Shown: positions 60,456-64,000 of the stretch, in pieces
Numbering within the stretch: the first letter of the stretch is position 1
How the letters are laid out: every line of letters begins with the position of its first letter
DNA from: Oscillospiraceae bacterium
GTDB lineage: Bacteria > Bacillota > Clostridia > Oscillospirales > Oscillospiraceae
Length of the DNA stretch: 64,000 nt
Assembly (NCBI GenBank): GCA_017405865.1
Contig: JAFQZN010000022.1
Span: 1-64,000, forward strand
Direction of reading: 5' to 3'
Position numbers and translations under genes: made by a program
The notes under the pieces: model-generated
Told to the model about the DNA's origin: nothing
Database searches by the model: none
Seen by the model: only the letters and a program-made list of their open reading frames with translations

Positions 60456-62855
60456 ATGAAGATTTCGCTCGCCGGTCTATGGCGCCTGCATTCTCCCCGT
60501 TTTTCCGAGCTTCCGGTCACCGTTCCCGGCTCCGTGCTGACGGCGCTGCTGGAGCATCGGATGATCGAAGATCCCTTCTATCGGGAAAATGAAGCGGCCG
60601 CACGCGCTTGGCTCTACGACGACTATACCTTTTCCAAGACCTTCCGCCTGACGCCGCCGCAGCTTGCTGCAACAAATTACCTCTGCCTCGACGGGATCGA
60701 CACCGTGGCGGAGGTGGAGCTCAACGGCAGACACATCGCCTCCCTTCGGGATTTTCACATCCCGAAACGAATCTGTCTGGACAACGCTGCTTTGTCTGAA
60801 GAAAACGAGCTTCGGATCCATTTTACCTCTCCGTATCGTTATATCGAAGACTATCCGGACGAGGGCCTGTTTGAGACCTACGCCGTGACGCAGGAAAAAT
60901 CCCCCTGCATTCGTAAACCGAACTATATGCTCGGCTGGGACTGGGCGCCCGATCTGGCGGATATGGGCATCGCCCGCGACGTCTCCATCCTCTCCACGAA
61001 GCTGGGCTATCTGGAGGATTTCCGCCACACCTGCACCTTCCGCGAGGACGGAAGCGCGCAGATCGACATAGAACTCAACGTGAACCGGCTTTGCAGCGGG
61101 ATCATCCGTGCGGAGCTGTCACTGAACGATAATGAAGCGCCCTATTTCGACGCGCAGACGGCGCCGCTGACAGAGCATGCAAGCCTGTCCTTCCGTATCA
61201 AGCGACCGAAGCGCTGGAATCCCGTGGGCTTCGGGGAGCCGACGCTTTACGATCTTGATTTTACACTCACGGGAGAGGACGGGGAGAACCAGCGCTATCA
61301 TTACCGCATCGGCTTGCGGGAGGTGGAGGTCGATCACAGCAAGGACGCGATCGGCACCGACTTTTCCGTCCGCATCAACGGCAAAAAGGTTTTCCTTGCA
61401 GGCGCAAGCTATATCCCGGAGGACAGCCTTCTGCCGCGCATCACGCCGGAGCGGACGCGCTCTCTGCTGGAAAAGGTGCGCGATTTCGGGCACAACACCG
61501 TCCGCGTTTGGGGCGGCGGCTACTACCCGACCGATGACTTTTATGACTTCTGCGATGAGAACGGCATTCTCGTCTGGCAGGATCTGATGTTCGCCTGCGC
61601 CTGCTACAACGTTTACGATGAAGACTTCCGCAACTTGATCGTGGAAGAGACGACAGCCAACGTCAAACGCTTCCGCCATCATGCCAGCGTCGTGATCATT
61701 GCGGGCGACAACGAATGTGAGGATGGGGTCAACGGACATGCGCCGGAGCGCATGGAGGTCTACCGCGTGATGAACGACGAAATCCTCACGCCGCTGGTGC
61801 AATCGCTGACCGACACGTATTTTATCCGTACCTCGCCGCGCTCGGCGGAGCGATTTCAGCATCAGAACGATCTGGAGCACTACGATACGCATTACTGGCG
61901 TGTGTGGGGCGACGAGCTGCCGATTGAGGACTACGAGACGATCTGTCCCAGAATGCTTTCCGAGGTGGGACACGGATCCTTCCCGGCACTGGAAACGATC
62001 CGCACGTTTGCGCAGGAGGACGAAATGTCTGTCGCTTCTGCCACCATGCTGCACCATCAGAAGCGACCGGGATGCAACGATCGCATCCTCAAGTACGTTG
62101 AGGCGCAGTACGGAACGCCTCGGACCTTTGAAGACGCTGTTTATCTTTCCCAGCTCACGCAGGCGGAGGCGATGCGCCTCTGCGCCGAACAGCTGCGGCG
62201 CAACCGCGATGTCTGCAACGGGATGCTCTACTGGCAGCTCAACGACTGCTGGCCGGGCATTACGTGGAGCTCTGTGGATTATTCCGGGCGGCTGAAGGCA
62301 CTTCACTACGTTTCCAAGCGCTTCTTTGCGCCCCACCTTGTCAGCATCGCGGACAGGGGAGCGGAGCTGGAGGTTTTCGCCTGCAACGACAGCCCCGAGG
62401 ACGCGACGTATCTGCTATCTGCGCAAGTAATGCGCTTCGACGGCACGGTCCTCTGGGAGCATGCCGCCACCGTAGATACGGAGGCGGGCAGCAGCCGCGC
62501 GGCGTTCCGCGTTCCCGCGCCGACCGAGAAGGACGCAGTGATCTTCGCAAGCCTGTCCCTGCCGGACGGAACGCTTCTTTCCCAAAACTTCCGCCAGCTG
62601 AAAAAGGATCGGGACATTTCTTATCCGATCCCGCAGTATACCGTTGAGAAGCTGGACGACTGCCGCTTTGCGGTCACGGCGGACGTTTTTACAAAATACG
62701 TTTATCTTCGAGACGATAAGACAGACGCTGTCTTTTCCGATAACTTCTTCACCCTGCGCAGAAACGAGACAAAAATCATACGAACGGATCGCCCGGTCGA
62801 TCCAAAGACCCTGCAAATCACATCCGTCAATCAGATTTGCCCCCCGGAAGCGTGA
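60456..62855 (+). CDS. Beta-mannosidase (GH2 family)
   Basis: This 799-aa enzyme has the GH2 layout: N-terminal jelly roll (about 1-165; LHSPRFSELPVTVPGSV and LCLDGIDTVAEVELNG), Ig-like domain, TIM barrel (about 280-600) and C-terminal sandwich domains. VVIIAGDNECED contains the acid/base Glu and CPRMLSEVGHGSFP the nucleophile Glu. WDWAPDLADMG and VRVWGGGYYPTDDFYD are typical of beta-mannosidases. There is no signal peptide, so it works in the cytosol on imported oligosaccharides such as Man-beta-1,4-GlcNAc. Confidence 0.92.
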   Translation: MKISLAGLWRLHSPRFSELPVTVPGSVLTALLEHRMIEDPFYRENEAAARAWLYDDYTFSKTFRLTPPQLAATNYLCLDGIDTVAEVELNGRHIASLRDFHIPKRICLDNAALSEENELRIHFTSPYRYIEDYPDEGLFETYAVTQEKSPCIRKPNYMLGWDWAPDLADMGIARDVSILSTKLGYLEDFRHTCTFREDGSAQIDIELNVNRLCSGIIRAELSLNDNEAPYFDAQTAPLTEHASLSFRIKRPKRWNPVGFGEPTLYDLDFTLTGEDGENQRYHYRIGLREVEVDHSKDAIGTDFSVRINGKKVFLAGASYIPEDSLLPRITPERTRSLLEKVRDFGHNTVRVWGGGYYPTDDFYDFCDENGILVWQDLMFACACYNVYDEDFRNLIVEETTANVKRFRHHASVVIIAGDNECEDGVNGHAPERMEVYRVMNDEILTPLVQSLTDTYFIRTSPRSAERFQHQNDLEHYDTHYWRVWGDELPIEDYETICPRMLSEVGHGSFPALETIRTFAQEDEMSVASATMLHHQKRPGCNDRILKYVEAQYGTPRTFEDAVYLSQLTQAEAMRLCAEQLRRNRDVCNGMLYWQLNDCWPGITWSSVDYSGRLKALHYVSKRFFAPHLVSIADRGAELEVFACNDSPEDATYLLSAQVMRFDGTVLWEHAATVDTEAGSSRAAFRVPAPTEKDAVIFASLSLPDGTLLSQNFRQLKKDRDISYPIPQYTVEKLDDCRFAVTADVFTKYVYLRDDKTDAVFSDNFFTLRRNETKIIRTDRPVDPKTLQITSVNQICPPEA

Positions 62856-62869
62856 AAGGATAGAAGCTA

Positions 62870-64000
62870 ATGGCAACCTTCAAACCGTGGAATAAGTATG
62901 AGCGAGATCTGGAAATCCTGCTCGGACGCTTTATCTATCAAAAACTGAAAACGCTTTGCTGGCAGCACGTGCTTTCTCTGGATGCGGCGGTCGCCTGCTC
63001 TGCAGAACCGGTTCCGTTCTCCGAGATCGGCAACCTGGACTTTTGCTCCATTCAAGAGGGAGAAGTCTGGGCGCGGGAGAATTTTGCCTGCGGGTGGTTC
63101 CGTCTGACCGGCAAGCTGCCGGCGAATACCGACAGGAGCGGACTCTATCTCGAGTTTTTCAATGACGGCGAAGGGCTGCTGGTCGACGAGGAGGGGAACC
63201 CCGTAAAGGGCTTCACCGCCGGTTCGATCGTCTTCGGCGTGATGGATGATTCCATCGAGAAACGCTATTATCCGCTGGAGGATTTGATTGACGGTGACGG
63301 CAGGATCGAATGCTGGATCGACGGCGCGTCGAACAGCATGCTCGGTGAATTCCGCGGCGAGGCAAAGCTGGAAAAGGCAGCGGTCGTCCGGAAAAACGAG
63401 ATGTATCTCGACCTTTTCTATGATTTTGATACGCTGTACGAGTATCTGCGCAGTATCGACTGGGATGACCCGAACAAGTTAAAGGTCCTTTACGGGCTGC
63501 GCTCCGCAGAGAATCTGATCAATTATCAGGACCCCGATTTTTACGGGAAAGCGAAACAGATCTTCGCGGAGCTCTACGCGCTGCCGGGCAGCGAAACGAT
63601 TCGCGCCGCAGCGATCGCGCACGCGCATCTGGACCTTGCGTGGCTTTGGCCGCTCCGTGAGAGCAAACGGAAGGCAAAGCGCACCTTTGCAAATCTGATC
63701 TTTCTTTCCAAAAAGTATCCCGCCTTCCGCTTTGTCGCCTCTCAACCGCAGCAGCTTGTTTGGATGAAGGAATCCGAGCCGATGCTCTACCGCGAGCTGA
63801 AAGCGCTCGCAAAGCGAGGAAATCTGGAGCCGGTCGGCGGCGGCTGGGTGGAAAGCGATACCAACCTGCCGGGCGAGGAATCTCTGGTGCGCCAGATGCT
63901 GTACGGACAGAAATTCTGGAAGGAAGAATTCGGCGACTACGTCAGGATCTGCTGGCTGCCGGACGCCTTCGGCTACAGCGGCGCGCTTCCGCAGATCCTG
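62870..64000 (+). CDS. GH38 alpha-mannosidase, 5' part (cut by window end)
   Basis: The first 377 residues are present and the frame is open at the window end; full proteins are about 1000 aa. An N-terminal domain (about 1-230) precedes the GH38 catalytic core. HAHLDLAWLWPLRE (about 249-262) holds the zinc-binding His and Asp, VGGGWVESDTNLPGEE follows, and WLPDAFGYSGALPQ contains the nucleophile Asp. No signal peptide is present. ATG 62870 is 14 bp after the beta-mannosidase stop, with AAAGGA upstream. It would trim alpha-linked mannose from imported N-glycan pieces. Confidence 0.93.
   Translation, partial: MATFKPWNKYERDLEILLGRFIYQKLKTLCWQHVLSLDAAVACSAEPVPFSEIGNLDFCSIQEGEVWARENFACGWFRLTGKLPANTDRSGLYLEFFNDGEGLLVDEEGNPVKGFTAGSIVFGVMDDSIEKRYYPLEDLIDGDGRIECWIDGASNSMLGEFRGEAKLEKAAVVRKNEMYLDLFYDFDTLYEYLRSIDWDDPNKLKVLYGLRSAENLINYQDPDFYGKAKQIFAELYALPGSETIRAAAIAHAHLDLAWLWPLRESKRKAKRTFANLIFLSKKYPAFRFVASQPQQLVWMKESEPMLYRELKALAKRGNLEPVGGGWVESDTNLPGEESLVRQMLYGQKFWKEEFGDYVRICWLPDAFGYSGALPQIL

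Overview
The window looks like chromosome of a strictly anaerobic, gut-type Firmicute, most probably in the Oscillospiraceae/Ruminococcaceae. Reasons: high but not extreme GC, SLH repeats of the type ending in VTFLWRA, ferredoxin-linked 2-oxoacid oxidoreductase, a double-cubane-type reductase with its activase, rubredoxin, selenium-cofactor genes and host-glycan sugar genes. All names rest on reading motifs by eye; no database search was possible.

Layout. 0.2-7.1 kb (minus): a small unknown gene, then a tight four-gene set (STAS protein, Cache/HAMP/PP2C phosphatase, YdcF-like membrane protein, and a secreted leucine-rich-repeat protein carrying an ADP-ribosyltransferase-like domain and three SLH repeats). 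7.4-14.5 kb (plus): L,D-transpeptidase, a decayed secreted protein, a PreA-like Fe-S/FMN enzyme, a metallo-beta-lactamase/rubredoxin fusion, a TetR regulator with two palindromic operators, a REP-associated transposase with its REP hairpins, a membrane phosphoesterase and a methyltransferase. 14.4-20.3 kb (minus): selenium-linked genes (YqeC, a THEP1-like NTPase, two DUF3343 proteins, YedF, a cysteine-desulfurase-like protein) together with a double-cubane-type reductase and its activase.

20.6-35.4 kb (plus) is one compact run of twelve genes between a good sigma-70-type promoter and a clear terminator: a LeuA-like protein lacking the catalytic motifs, a TIM-barrel/acyl-CoA-synthetase fusion, two tandem XRE-cupin-acyl-CoA-synthetase fusions, a nitrilase-family hydrolase, a branched-chain aminotransferase, a P-loop ATPase, a four-subunit 2-oxoacid:ferredoxin oxidoreductase and an amidohydrolase. 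I infer branched-chain amino acid to acyl-CoA metabolism with unusual regulator-enzyme fusions. This is my best candidate for an undescribed system.

35.4-38.5 kb holds a NapH-like ferredoxin membrane protein, a zinc-ribbon protein, a lipoprotein and tRNA-Pro(GGG). From just after the tRNA to about 49 kb the sequence is AT-richer and foreign-looking: Phd antitoxin, two large tyrosine-recombinase-like proteins facing a zinc-finger transposase-like protein, a YhaM-like HD protein, a canonical integrase with excisionase, a small HTH protein and an AbiE-type toxin-antitoxin pair.

49.1-64 kb is a glycan-utilisation region: NagB, fucose mutarotase and isomerase, lipoproteins, an ABC sugar importer without its own ATPase, a DUF4838 protein, beta-mannosidase and the start of a GH38 alpha-mannosidase. 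The sugars released (GlcNAc, fucose, beta- and alpha-mannose) fit host N-glycan use.
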